Shown here: positions 1-11,100 of the stretch, piece after piece
Numbering within the stretch: the stretch's first letter is position 1
Layout: the number at the start of each line of letters is the position of its first letter
Assembly: GCF_009830945.1 (NCBI RefSeq)
Contig: NZ_VWVV01000003.1
Location: 310,001-374,000 of the forward strand
Length of the DNA stretch: 64,000 nt
Reading direction: 5' to 3'
DNA from: Nocardiopsis sp. FR4
Lineage (GTDB): Bacteria; Actinomycetota; Actinomycetes; Streptosporangiales; Streptosporangiaceae
The notes under the pieces: generated by a model
What the model was told of the DNA's origin: nothing
Seen by the model: the letters and a program-made list of their open reading frames with translations, nothing else
Databases searched by the model: none
Translations under genes and position numbers: made by a program

Positions 1-1
1 C

Positions 2-637
2 GAGGTCGTCCGCACCGCCTACGACCCGGCGGCCGCCGTACTCATCGAGGAGGCCCACGCCGCCGGTGAGGTCCCGCAGATGGACTGGACCGACGTGGGC
101 CCCACTGCCCACGAGGCCACCTGGAACTCCTACCGTCACGATGGTGCTCTATCGGTGACCTGGTCGATGACCTCCGCGCCGCGCGGAAACGTCCAGTCGA
201 ACATCCTCGCTCGGCTGTTGGCTCCCCACCGCGATATCGCCCGCAAACGTGTCACCCTGCTGTATCGGCCCTTGGACCCGGCCCGAGCTGCCGGACTGGT
301 GGAAGCTGACCTGCGCGCCGCCGAGTTCCGCCAGTCCTCCAGCGCCAAACCCTCCGCCCGCGATGTTTTGTCCACCCGCCAAGCCCGCGCCACCGCGGCC
401 GAAGAGGCAGCCGGAGCCGGGTTGGTCAACTTCGGGCTGGTGGTCACCGCCACCGTTCTGGACGCCGACGACAAGGCCGACGCCACCGCAGCGATCGACA
501 ACCTCTCCGCGGCCGCGCGGCTGCGGTTGCGAGTGGTTCACGGCGCCCAGGATTCGGCGTTCGCCTCCGCCCTTCCCCTGGGCCTGGTCCTGCCCAAGCA
601 CCTGCGGGTGCCCGCCGAGATCAGGGAGCAACTGTGA
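2..637 (+). CDS. SCO6880-family conjugal transfer protein (C-terminal part)
   Basis: The frame is open from the first bases of the window, so this is the 3' end of a gene that begins upstream. The visible ~211 residues contain the VRTAYDP stretch and the conserved ending typical of the SCO6880 family, which sits beside VirB4-like ATPases in actinobacterial conjugative elements. Its exact role in the transfer machine is not known. It is the first visible gene of a tightly packed operon: its TGA overlaps the ATG of the next gene by one base. The family call rests on recognition of the sequence and its context and is fairly secure; the N-terminal part cannot be seen. Confidence 0.75.
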   Translation, partial: EVVRTAYDPAAAVLIEEAHAAGEVPQMDWTDVGPTAHEATWNSYRHDGALSVTWSMTSAPRGNVQSNILARLLAPHRDIARKRVTLLYRPLDPARAAGLVEADLRAAEFRQSSSAKPSARDVLSTRQARATAAEEAAGAGLVNFGLVVTATVLDADDKADATAAIDNLSAAARLRLRVVHGAQDSAFASALPLGLVLPKHLRVPAEIREQL

Positions 638-2184
638 TGGCCAAGAAGCCCAAGAAGCAGGCACGAGACTCGGCTCCCGAGAACACACAACCCAAGACCA
701 AGGGCCCCACGGTGCGTCGGCCCGGGCCGCGCGGGTGGCCCGGGCGCGGCGGCGGCTCCTCGACCATGGTGCAGATGGCCGAGGAGTGGCGTGGCACCAC
801 CGTCCAGGTCTGCGGATTGTGGCCTTTCGCCGCGGGCACCGGCACCCCCATGATCGGAGTGCCCATCGGCCGTAACCTGCTCACCGGCGCCACCTTGTGC
901 TGCGACCCGATCTCGTGGTTCCAGCGCGCCAAGCTCATCTCCAACCCCAGCGCGTTCGTGCTCGGTAAGCCGGGCCTGGGCAAGTCCACCATCGTGCGGC
1001 GCATGGCCACGGGCCTGGCCGGATACGGGGTCCAGCCGCTGGTCCTGGGCGACCTCAAACCCGACTACGTTGACCTGATCGAGGCCTTGGGCGGGCAAGT
1101 CATCAGTCTGGGGCGCGGCCGCGGCCATCTCAACATCCTCGACCCCGGCGAGGCCACCGCCGCCGCTGAACGCCTCACCGGCAAAGCCCGCGCCCAGGTG
1201 CTCGCCGACGCCCACGGGCGCCGACACACCATGGTCTCGGCTCTGCTGACCATCATGCGCGCGGCCCCTCCCTCGGACCGGGAGGAGACCATCCTGGACC
1301 GGGCCCTGAAGGTCCTGGACGACCGCCACGAGGGAGTGCCCGTCCTGGCCGACCTGCTCAAGGTCGTCCAGGAGGCCCCTGAGGAGGTCCGTCACGTTGC
1401 GTTGGACCGCGGGTCCATGGATCGCTACCGCGAGATCACCGAAGGCCTCGAAGCCAGCCTCATCGGCCTGCTGGGCGGTGGCCGGTTGGGTCAGACGTTC
1501 TCCCAGCAGACCACCACCCCCATGCGACGCGACCGCCCAGTCGTCTTCGACGTCAGCTCCATCGACGACTCCGAAACCGACCTACAGGCCGCTGTGCTGC
1601 TGGCGTGCTGGTCAGCCGGATTCGGCACCGTCAACGTCGCCCACGCCCTGGCCGACGCGGGGCTGGAGCCCAGAAGGCACTACTTCGTGATCCTGGATGA
1701 GCTGTGGCGGGCGTTGCGCGCCGGCAAGGGCATGGTCGACCGGGTCGACGCCCTGACCCGCCTCAATCGCCAGCGGGGAGTGGGGATGGCGATGATCTCC
1801 CACACCATGAGCGACCTGATGTCGCTGACGGCCGAAGAGGACCGTGCCAAGGCCCGTGGGTTCGTTGAGCGCTCGGGCATGGTCATCTGCGGCGGGCTGC
1901 CGTCGGCGGAGATGCCCATGCTCAACACCGCCATCCCCATCTCCCGGGCGGAGCAGCAGATGCTCATCGGCTGGCAGGACCCGCCCGCCTGGGACTCGGC
2001 TACCGGAGCCGAAACCGCACCCCCCGGCCGCGGCAAGTTCCTCGTCAAAGTCGGCGGCCGCCCGGGCATCCCGGTCCAGGTGCACCTGACCTCGGTGGAG
2101 AAGAACATCAACGACACCAACAAGCTCTGGCACCAAACCTCCCGCGTCTCCCGTCTGCACGAGGAAACGGAGACCGTGGGATGA
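637..2184 (+). CDS. VirB4-like conjugation ATPase
   Basis: Predicted ATPase that powers assembly or substrate handling of a type IV secretion-like conjugation machine at the inner face of the membrane. After a basic, Pro/Gly-rich N-terminus there is a P-loop GKPGLGKST at about residues 109-117 and a Walker B strand FVILDELW at about 350, then Gln/Arg-containing motifs typical of the HerA/FtsK/VirB4 clade. About 515 residues, in the range for actinobacterial SCO6881-type proteins. The chosen ATG overlaps the preceding TGA (TGATG), which suggests translational coupling; an in-frame GTG directly precedes it at 634. It overlaps the next start by four bases. Confidence 0.85.
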   Translation: MAKKPKKQARDSAPENTQPKTKGPTVRRPGPRGWPGRGGGSSTMVQMAEEWRGTTVQVCGLWPFAAGTGTPMIGVPIGRNLLTGATLCCDPISWFQRAKLISNPSAFVLGKPGLGKSTIVRRMATGLAGYGVQPLVLGDLKPDYVDLIEALGGQVISLGRGRGHLNILDPGEATAAAERLTGKARAQVLADAHGRRHTMVSALLTIMRAAPPSDREETILDRALKVLDDRHEGVPVLADLLKVVQEAPEEVRHVALDRGSMDRYREITEGLEASLIGLLGGGRLGQTFSQQTTTPMRRDRPVVFDVSSIDDSETDLQAAVLLACWSAGFGTVNVAHALADAGLEPRRHYFVILDELWRALRAGKGMVDRVDALTRLNRQRGVGMAMISHTMSDLMSLTAEEDRAKARGFVERSGMVICGGLPSAEMPMLNTAIPISRAEQQMLIGWQDPPAWDSATGAETAPPGRGKFLVKVGGRPGIPVQVHLTSVEKNINDTNKLWHQTSRVSRLHEETETVG

Positions 2185-3908
2185 GCGGGCAGTCCAACCG
2201 GCGCAAACGCGGACCCAGCGCGCTCAGCACCGAAACCATCATGATCTGGACCGGCCTGGGAGTGGTCGGCGCGCTGCTGGCCGGGACCTGGATCCCCCTG
2301 CACCTGGCCGCCGCTCTCGCCGACGCCCCCGCGCCGCCGGCCAACCCCTTCACGATCCTGATCTACCTGGCCACCGGACACCTGACCTGGACCACGGCCG
2401 CCACTGTCGCGCTCGCCGTCCTGGCCGCCATCCTGGTCTGCCTCGCTCTCGCCGCCGCGTGGGCGCTCCGGCGCTGGCGCACCCGGCGCACCCGCGTGGA
2501 CGCCTCCGCCACCCACCTGGGCCGCGGCCGCGACCTGACCACGCTCACCGAAGCTGGGGCCACCGCCACCGCCCAACGGCTCGGTGTCACTGACTCCCCC
2601 GGCGTGCCCATCGGCCGCACCATCGCGGGCAAGGAGATGCTCTACGGGTCCTGGGAAGACATGCACGTGGACGTGTGGGGACCGCGCACCGGAAAGACCA
2701 CATCCCGCGCCGTACCCGCGATCATGGCCGCCCCCGGCGCGGTCCTGGTCACCTCCAACAAGCGCGACATCGTTGACGCCACCCGCGGCCCCCGCTCCGA
2801 GAAGGGCACCGTCTGGCCGTTCGACCCCCAGCAGGTCGCGCTCGAAGACCCCACTTGGTACTGGGATCCGCTCTCCTACGTCACCGACGAAGTCAAGGCC
2901 GCCCAACTCGCCGAACACTTCGCCAGCGGCTCCCGTGACGCCTCAGCACGCTCGGACGCCTACTTCGACGGCGAGGGCCGCAACCTACTCGCCAACCTCT
3001 TCCTGGCCGCCGCGCTGGACCAGCGCCCCATCACCGGCGTCTACACCTGGCTGACCCGGCCCACCGACGACACCGCCGTGCACATCCTCGCTGACCACGG
3101 CTTCCCCCTCCAAGCCGACGGACTGTCGGGCATCATCGAAGCCCCCGACAAACAACGGGCGGGTGTCTTCGGCACCGCTATGCAGATGGCCAACTGCCTG
3201 ACCAACCGGCGCATCGCCGCGTGGATCACCCGCCAGGGCCCCGAGGACCTACGTCCCCGCTTCGACCCGCACGAGTTCGTGCGCTCCACTGGCACCCTGT
3301 ACTCGCTCTCGCGCGAGGGCGCGGGCAGCGCCGGGCCGCTGGTGACCGCGCTGACCGTGGCCGTGGTGGAAGCCGCCGAGGAGATGGCCACCACCCTGGC
3401 CGGTGGGCGGTTGCGCACCCCTCTGCTCGGGGTCCTGGACGAGGCCGCCAATGTCTGCCGCTGGCAGCGCCTCCCCGACCTGTACTCGCACTACGGTTCC
3501 CGCGGCATCGTCTTGATGACGATCCTCCAATCCTGGTCGCAGGGTGTGGAGGTGTGGGGCCAAGAGGGCATGCGCAAGCTCTGGTCGGCCTCCAACATCA
3601 AGGTCTACGGCGGCGGCGTCTCCGAGACCGCCTTCCTTCAGGAGCTGTCCCAGCTCATTGGCGACTACGACCGCGAGTCGATCTCGGCCAACATCTCCAA
3701 GGAAGGGCGCTCTACCAGCCACCAGCTCACCAGCCAGGCCACGCTGGATGTCGCCGACCTGGGAGCTTTGCCCCGAGGGCGCGCGATCGTGTTCGCCTCC
3801 GGCACCCCACCCACCCTGGTGGAGACCGTGCCGTGGATGCGCGGACCCCATGCCCAGGCCATCAAGCAGTCCATCGCCGACCACGAACCTGGGGGAGTCG
3901 CACCGTGA
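2181..3908 (+). CDS. VirD4/TraG-type coupling protein
   Basis: Predicted type IV coupling protein, the membrane ATPase that links the relaxase-DNA complex to the secretion channel. Two hydrophobic segments lie at about residues 20-45 and 57-96, followed by a cytoplasmic motor domain with the P-loop GPRTGKTT (about 167-174), a Walker B strand LLGVLDEAAN (about 412-421) and a TraM-recognition-like C-terminal region. 575 residues is normal for the family. It starts within the end of the VirB4-like gene (ATGA overlap) and its own end overlaps the following gene, so the ATPase and the coupling protein are made from one message. The cognate relaxase is likely the one at 16482-18473. Confidence 0.9.
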   Translation: MSGQSNRRKRGPSALSTETIMIWTGLGVVGALLAGTWIPLHLAAALADAPAPPANPFTILIYLATGHLTWTTAATVALAVLAAILVCLALAAAWALRRWRTRRTRVDASATHLGRGRDLTTLTEAGATATAQRLGVTDSPGVPIGRTIAGKEMLYGSWEDMHVDVWGPRTGKTTSRAVPAIMAAPGAVLVTSNKRDIVDATRGPRSEKGTVWPFDPQQVALEDPTWYWDPLSYVTDEVKAAQLAEHFASGSRDASARSDAYFDGEGRNLLANLFLAAALDQRPITGVYTWLTRPTDDTAVHILADHGFPLQADGLSGIIEAPDKQRAGVFGTAMQMANCLTNRRIAAWITRQGPEDLRPRFDPHEFVRSTGTLYSLSREGAGSAGPLVTALTVAVVEAAEEMATTLAGGRLRTPLLGVLDEAANVCRWQRLPDLYSHYGSRGIVLMTILQSWSQGVEVWGQEGMRKLWSASNIKVYGGGVSETAFLQELSQLIGDYDRESISANISKEGRSTSHQLTSQATLDVADLGALPRGRAIVFASGTPPTLVETVPWMRGPHAQAIKQSIADHEPGGVAP

Positions 3909-4414
3909 CCGCCGATGCTGAGTACGAAGCCGCCCTGGCGGACCTGGCCGACCTGATGGGCGAACCCGCCCCGGCAGCACCAACGCCTGTTCCCGACCCG
4001 CACGGCTGGGACGACGAGGAGGAGGACGACACCGAGGGCGTCGACCAGGAGGAGCAGCCCGAGCTGTACTACGGGTCGGTCGACGAGTTCGTCCGCGAGG
4101 TCATCCTGCCCATGTACCAGCGCAAGGTCGGCCCGCGCGGACACCGCCGCTGGGCATCCCAGTGGTGGCGCTCAGCCGAAGCCGTCTCCCGTCTGGACAG
4201 CCTCTGGCGGTCCTGGGAGCACCTGCGCCAGGACGGCGCGACCGGTATGAGTAGCTGGTGGCGCGACCACGCCGACTACCACATGGAGCGCCTGTTCGAC
4301 CCCGACGGGCCTTTCGGTGCCAGTCAGGAAGCCAACAAACCTGGTGATCCCCTGCCCTACGAGGCGCCTCCGCCCGGACTGTTCACCGACGCCCGTACGG
4401 AGGCCACCTCATGA
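3905..4414 (+). CDS. DUF4913-type conjugation accessory protein
   Basis: A 169-residue soluble protein starting at a GTG that overlaps the coupling protein's stop (GTGA). It has an acidic N-terminal third (runs of D and E around residues 33-50), then a Trp-rich core with RRWASQWWRSAEAVSRL and LWRSWEHLR, the signature I associate with DUF4913 proteins in actinobacterial plasmids and integrated elements. That core often follows a VirD4-like gene. No catalytic motif is visible. Function unknown; a role next to the coupling protein is inferred only from position and overlap. The longer reading frame upstream of the GTG lies antisense to codon logic in the coupling gene and was not used. Confidence 0.75.
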   Translation: MTADAEYEAALADLADLMGEPAPAAPTPVPDPHGWDDEEEDDTEGVDQEEQPELYYGSVDEFVREVILPMYQRKVGPRGHRRWASQWWRSAEAVSRLDSLWRSWEHLRQDGATGMSSWWRDHADYHMERLFDPDGPFGASQEANKPGDPLPYEAPPPGLFTDARTEATS

Positions 4415-5121
4415 TTGAGTCCGACGGCATCGATGAGGCCCTCGGCCGGAGTCTGCGTGAGGCTCTGGCCCTGGCTGAACAGAACGGCCGTCGTCTATCC
4501 GACCTCATCGCCCGCGCTCGCGAGATTCTCCGCCTGCGCGAAGAGGCCGCAGCCCGCCGGGCAGAGGCACAGGCGCGCTATGAGGCCGCGTGGAAGGCCG
4601 CCCGCGACAAGCTCGCCGTGGCCGACGACGACCAGTGGTGGGACAAGGCCACCCCCGCCCAGATCGCGGAGGTCTACGAGGTCGCTGTCACCTGGCGCGA
4701 GCACGAAACAGAAGCGGCCCGCATCGACGAGGTCATCTACGAACAGGTCCTGGACCGCTACGACCACGACCTACGCACCCCCTCCCCTGAGCAAGTCCGC
4801 CATGACCTGGAGGAGATCCGCGCTCGTCACGAGGAGATCACCGAAGAGCGCGACCACGACGCACCCGAACCCGAACACGTCGAGGAACCGGAACGGGAAG
4901 AGCCTCGCTACGACTCCGAGGAACGTCGGGAACTCACCCGGGAGGAGATGCTGCGCGAGGGCCTGGAGCCCGAGGTGGTCGAGACGCGGATGCGCGTCGA
5001 TACGATGAACGCCCGCCCGCCCCGCGACGCTGTGGAGCGCAAGCACGCCGCTACCCGCTTGGCTGGGCCCCGCGGGCGAGGTACCGCACGGACACGGAAG
5101 GCCCAGCAGAGCCTGGAGTGA
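4411..5121 (+). CDS. Charged coiled-coil protein of the transfer operon
   Basis: A 236-residue protein beginning at an ATG that overlaps the previous gene by four bases. It is extremely rich in Glu, Arg and Ala with predicted long helices (residues ~10-90 and ~120-200), and has no hydrophobic segment or recognised motif. I do not recognise the family. As the last gene of the transfer operon, immediately before a strong terminator, it may be a structural or DNA-handling helper of conjugation. The C-terminus is basic (RGRGTARTRKA), consistent with nucleic acid contact, but this is inference. Confidence 0.6.
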   Translation: MIESDGIDEALGRSLREALALAEQNGRRLSDLIARAREILRLREEAAARRAEAQARYEAAWKAARDKLAVADDDQWWDKATPAQIAEVYEVAVTWREHETEAARIDEVIYEQVLDRYDHDLRTPSPEQVRHDLEEIRARHEEITEERDHDAPEPEHVEEPEREEPRYDSEERRELTREEMLREGLEPEVVETRMRVDTMNARPPRDAVERKHAATRLAGPRGRGTARTRKAQQSLE

Positions 5122-5130
5122 CCCAGCCGG

Positions 5131-5166
5131 AAAAAAGGGGGGGTGCCGCCGCAGGCGGCACCCCCC
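5131..5166 (-). terminator. Strong terminator between convergent operons
   Basis: A perfect 13-base stem (5138-5150 paired with 5154-5166, loop GCA) lies between the end of the rightward transfer operon and the end of the leftward methyltransferase/helicase gene. On the minus strand the stem is followed by a run of T (six A on the plus strand at 5131-5136), the classic form for stopping the leftward transcript. It should also block rightward transcripts to some degree. Confidence 0.85.
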
Positions 5167-5171
5167 TCACA

Positions 5172-8100
5172 TCAGAGTTCCATGTCCTGCTCGGGCCGGT
5201 AAAGGCGCTGTGCGGGCCGTATCTGATACTCCCGAGCCTGGGACTGGGGTGCGCTCTCTCGGGCGGCAGAGAGCGCCTGGTGGGTGGCGGCCAGCCGGGC
5301 GGCGTGTCGTGTGGCGTAGGCACCCAACTGCTTCAACGGTGCCGTCTCAGCCTCCAACCGCATGTTCAGCTCCCCCACCGCACGGGAAAACCCCTCGAAC
5401 CGCATCGCCGCGGGGCCGGGCCCTCCAGCCAGGCCTCCCTGGGCGACCTGCTCCCACATCTGCCGTACCCGGGTTACGTCCGCTCCCTGAGCCGTGGACT
5501 CACGCATCTGACGTGCAGTTGTGGTCCGTGCCCACCGGCCGACGACGGTCGCGATGTCCTGCGACATCGCCATGGCCTCCTCGATCCCGGTATAGCGCGG
5601 CGCCTCTTGCCGGGCCTCCAGCCGAGCCAACTGGGCAGGGCGGGCCCCGTGCTGGCGGGCCAAGTTGTACTCGCGGGTGGCGGCCAGCCGGGCGGCGTGC
5701 TCGGCAGCCAACATTGCAGCCTGGGCCAGGTGCTGACGGTCGTCGTCGATGCGCTCAAACACCGCACCGGCCGCACCGGCCAGGTCGGCGTAGCGGGTGG
5801 CGGCCGCAGCAGGACCTCCGCGCATCGGACTCTGCGCTCCCACATCGTGCAGAGCCCGGTCCAAGGCGATCGCGTCATCGGGGGGCAGCGTCTGGGAGCG
5901 TGACAACTCCGCGGCGGTGGTGGTGGCCTGCCAGCGCTGCACCCCGTTCTGGGAGATCCACCACGTGGCCCGATCGGCACCGCTCCGGTCGGGGTAGGGT
6001 TCCACACCGGCAAGGCTGATGCTGCCTCGCAACGGCGGAGCCGAGTGCGGCACCTCCGAAGCTTCGGCGTAGGGGTTCCCCGGGCCGTCGTCGTAGAGGT
6101 CGGCGGGTTGGGGTGCTGGCGCCTGCTCCGCCATCGGAGCCACAGGCCAGTCCGGTACAGGAAGAAGCTCGTCCACCTGGGCGTATAGGCCGTGCAGGTT
6201 GTTGTAGTCGTCCTCGGTCAGCTCCTCGGTAGGCGCGGTCCGGAGCATCTTGGCGATCATGTCCTGAGCCGCCGTTCGGTCGCCAGCGGCCACGGCCTGC
6301 TCGAACTCTTCGGTGAGCTGCGCCATCCGGTTACGCGCTGCTGTAGCCATCTCTTCGACCTCGGCTGCGAAGGGGCCTCGCTCAGCGAACACCGATGGAT
6401 GCTCAGCAGCGAACGCCTCGTTCAGGCTGCTGATGAGCGCCAACGGAGTGCCGTAGTCCCCGGTCTGACGTGCGTGTTCCATGTTGCGCACCACGATCAT
6501 CCGCCGGGCCTCTTCCACGGCCTTGCTGACGTTCTCCGGGGTAGCCAGTGCCTGCTGTTCCGACGCTGTTCCCTCCCCGGAGGCCTCCGCCAGCACCCCG
6601 TCCCCGTCGGTCGCCTTCTCGGGGTCCCTGTCGGTCTGCGGGGGTTCAGCCTGGAACCCGGACAGCTCCTCAGAGGGCTCTACCTCGGGCACCTGGGCGG
6701 TTGGGTCCGGTGGGGCCTGGGACATCTGCCTCTCAGACTTTTTAGCCCCCTCAGGGCCGGGGGGCGCCTGCTGTGCTGGCTCGGACGGTTCGACGTCCGC
6801 CACCTCGAAGACCTCCTCGCGTTGGGGCACGCTTTCCTGGGGGCTCGGCGCCTGCGGAGCGTTTTCCTGCTCCTCCAGAACGGCGGGCTGTTCCTGGTGC
6901 TCCGCCTCGGCTTCGGCCTCGGCCGCGACTGGGAGTGTGAGCCCGGCCTTGGCGAAGCGGTCCTCCAGAACCTTGCGGGTCTGCTCCAACTGCTGCTCCG
7001 GGATGTCCATGGGCGGAGCAGTCACCAGCAGCACCTCGTACAGGGTCCAGGCTGCCCTTAGATCAGGGTTCTCCGACCTCAGGATCGCGTTGAACCGCTC
7101 CAGGATCTGCCGGGTCACCTCCCGGCCCTCGGTGACCAGGGCGGTGCGCTCCTCAGCGAACGGCAACGGATCCCCGGTGCCGGGAGCATCCCCCAACTGC
7201 ACATGGCCGTTGCGGATCAAGCCCTGGTGGATCGCGTCGATCGAGACGATGGCGTTGCGGTAGGTGCCCTCCTGCCGGGTGTGGGACACCAGTCCCTCCA
7301 CACCGGGACGCACCGACGCAATGACGTCCTCATGCTGGTTCTGCTTGCGCTGGCGCTCGCGCTCCTGGAACTCATCCCAGAGGGACTCGGCGATGCGGTC
7401 GCGCCCCATCTCCTCCAACCGGGTCAGCAGGCGGCTCACCCGTCGCCGCTGTTCGGCGGCGTTCAACTTCCGGGGCAGATGCCACATCTGGAACCGTCGG
7501 GACCAGCGGAACTTCAACTCCTCCTTCAGCAGCCGACGCATCTCCGCATCGTCCCGATCGGTGCCCCGCACCACGGTGTTGCGATCCCCGTCATGCTCGA
7601 TCCGGATGAGAGGGCTGGCCAGGGCGCGCTGCTCGGCCTCGGCTCCACGCCAGACCAGCCGTCCACGCTGCTCCTCTCGGCCCCACGCGCTGCTCGGATC
7701 GACACGGTTGGCGTCATTGATCAGGCTGAGAGCCTGGTCAGACATGCCAGCGTCCACCAGGTAGTCGATGCCGTGGTGGAGGGTGCCTCGTTCCTCGTCC
7801 AGGAACCGCCGATCGAAGCCGGTCTGGAGTCGGCGCAGCGCCGTACGCGCCGCGGCATCGGGTGCGTCGGAGGCCTGCATCGGGTCGGCCGGCGCCTGAG
7901 GCAGCTCCTCTGACCCGTCGGCCGCTCCCGATGCAGTGCCGTCGATCGTCTCCAGGGCTGCGGAGGCTTGTACCGACGGCTCGGGCGCGGGAGCGTTCTC
8001 GCCCGGCTCCGGACCTGCCTCCAACGGTGTGGTGGACTCTGAGGGGCCCACCTCCTCCTGCGGGGGTTCCTCTACGACCAGCTCCGGGTCGGCCGTCACG

Positions 8101-11100
8101 TCGGAGGGGGAAATCTGCTCTCGGCGCAGGAGTTCCTGCCACTGGTCCTCGGTGATGCGCGCATAGCCCCCTTCTGCCAGGTACTCGATGCGCTCCAGCT
8201 CCTCCATCACCTTCCACCAGCCCCACAGGCGCTGGCCCGGGGCACCGTTGAGCAGCAGCGCCTCGTCGGCGTCCTCATCGACCTGGAACCCGGCCTCGAC
8301 CAGGACCTCGCGCAGGGCCGCACGGTTCTCCCCACGGATATGACGGACCACCCCGGTGCTGCCCGGGGCCAGATCATCGGAGATGAGCACTGGCTGGTCG
8401 GCGAGCATGCGCCGCCGGGCCTGGGGGTCGTTGACGTCAGCGCGACTGCGATAGGTCTCGCGGGTAATGACGAACTCCGGGTCGGCCCGGTTGGCCCGAC
8501 GCACCAGGTCGGCGACCATGGCATGCTCACCGGCGGCCAGCAGCGCTTCGAAGGCCTCGTTCATCTGCTCGCGCAACTGCTGGTTGTTCTCTGCTCGGCG
8601 GTGCTGGGGAAGACTGAACAGCCCGATGGCGGCCCCCGCCTGCTGCCTCCATTCCTCCGCCTCAACCACCTCGGCCGCCGGGGCCGGGACCGGCGGCTTC
8701 GATTCTGGGCTCGTAGAGGGCTTGGGCGAGGGAGAAGAAGGGCTGTCCTTCACCTCCTCCGGGTCGGGTTCGTCGCGCCAGTCGCTGGAGGCGAGCACCG
8801 GAGCTGGCGGCGGTACCGGCGTTGGAGCCGGCGCCTCGGCAGAAGACTCCTCTGCCGCTGTCCTAGTTCCGCCGACGGCGGTGCTGCGGATCGCGCCCAC
8901 GGCCACAGCGTCGTCCACTGCTGAGCCGAGCACATCAACGTCTGCCGACGCTCCCCCCTCGATCAGCACGCTGCTCTCGCGCGGGGGCAGGCCCATCTCT
9001 GACAGGATCCGCGCTTCCTCGGCCAACGCCTCTTCCAGTTCGGCCTGGCGGGCGAAAGGGGCTCCCAGGCCAGCCCGGGCATGGGCTACTTCGTTCTCGA
9101 TACGGGGAATGGCCTCCAAGACCTCAGCGCGCTGGTTCTCCACCTGGCGCAGCGTGTTCTCCAGGCTCCCGATGACACCGTGCCCGGTGGACGTGGCCAA
9201 CTCCTGCACGGTGCCGAAGGTGTAGGCCAGGCTGTTGCTGATGCCGTACTGGTGGTTCCAGGCATTGTTGGTCGGAACGTCCAGATACAGGCTGGTCACC
9301 AGGCCGCCGCTGAGGCCACGGTCGATCGTCCCGGTCAAGGTGAATCCACCCAGTCGGCCGATCTCGAATGGGGTCCCCAGACGCATCGGGTCGGCCCGGG
9401 CGGCACGCACCTGTTCGCCCAGATGCTGGCGCAGTGCGTCGGCGGCCGCGGTGCGCTTGTCGTAGGTCACCTCGCCTACCACCATGCGGAAGGCCTCACC
9501 CTTGGTGGTCACCCGCTGCTCCAGGGCCCGGTCGAACACCGCGATCGCCGCGGTGGCGTTGGCGATCTCCGCCTCGCCCGCCGCGATCGTGCGCTGCAAC
9601 ATCGCCTGGCCCTGGTGGTGGCTGCGGTAGGCGCGCTGGAGCTTCTTGACGCGTTTTTCGTTGACGACCCGCTCCAGCATCAACGGGTTACCCGAGGCCA
9701 GGGCCTGGATCTCGGCATAGGACATCGCGGTGTTGCTGACGTCCTCGACCTCACGGACATCCAGCCGGCCCCGCATGATCTGCTCGATGAACCGGAGCTT
9801 CCTCAGCGCGGTCTGCCACATGTAGCCGTCGAAGGACCCTTCGGTCACATAGGACAGGATCCGCACCCGCGTGTTGGCGTTGCGCTGGCGCACGAGGCGC
9901 CCCTCGCGCTGCTCGATGTCGACCGGGCGCCACGGACAGTCGACATGGTGCAACGCCACCGCACGGCGCTGCATGTTGGTGCCGGTGCCCATCTTCTTCG
10001 TGGACCCGACAACGACCTGGGTGCGGCCATCTCGACAGGAAGCGAACAGTTCGGCCTTGGCCTTGTCGTTGGTCGCCTCGTGCACGAAACGGATCTGCTC
10101 GCGCGGTACACCCTGGGAAACGAGCTGCTCGCGCAGATCCTCGTAGGCGTCGTACTTGTCCGGGTCGTCGCTGGGGGTGCCCAGGTCGCAGAACACCATC
10201 TGGAGCGACCCGGTGTGGGCCTCTGCCTCCCCGGTGTCCTCGTCGTAGTAGACGTCGTCCTTGTGCTCGCGCCAGATCTGGGCGACCTTGTCGGCCACGT
10301 GCATGATCTTGGTGTCCTGGGCGGCTGGCTCCTTGACCAGACGCAGATCCGTGGCGGCGGCCCGGCCGTCGGCGGAGATCCACAGCATGTTGTCCGGGCG
10401 CAGGGCCTGCTTGGCCTCCGACCACCGTTCTTCGGGCTTGCCCTGGCGGACCTTGTCGGCCCGCTCGCCCAGAGTCTGCATGTACTCCAGCAGCTCCTCC
10501 GATGGAGGCACCACCACCGTCTCGCGACCCTGGGCCCATACCGTAGTGCCGTCCTGCTCCACTGGGCGCACGACCTCAGGCAGGTCCAGCCCCAACTCGC
10601 TGGAAAGCTTGACGTCGGCGAAGGTGTGAAAGGCTCGCAGCAGCTCCGGCACGTTCATGAACCGGGCGAAGCGGTCCTTTTGCTGGTAGCCGCCGCCCTC
10701 GGGCTTCATCTCGAACTCGCTGATGATCTCGCCGAAGGTGGAAGCCCACTGGTCGAAGTCGTAGATCCCGGCCTGGTGCAGCAGATCCGGGCGCAAGAAC
10801 CGCATGACGACGTAGGCCTCGGAGACCGAGTTCGCGATCGGCGTGGCGGTGGCGAACACCAACTTGCCGCCCTGGCGGCGGATGTAGTCGGCCTTCATCA
10901 TCAGGTCCTCGGCCTGCCACGACGGTTTGGATTTAGCGGCGTCCTGGATGTTGGACCGCACCATCGCGTTCTTGGCCTCGTGGGCCTCGTCGTAGACGAT
11001 GGCGTCGATCCCGCAGTCGGCCAGCGTCGCCGACCCAGTGTCCACCTGTGCCCACAGCTTGCGGTACCGGTTCTTCAACTGGACCTTGGCGCGCTCCAAC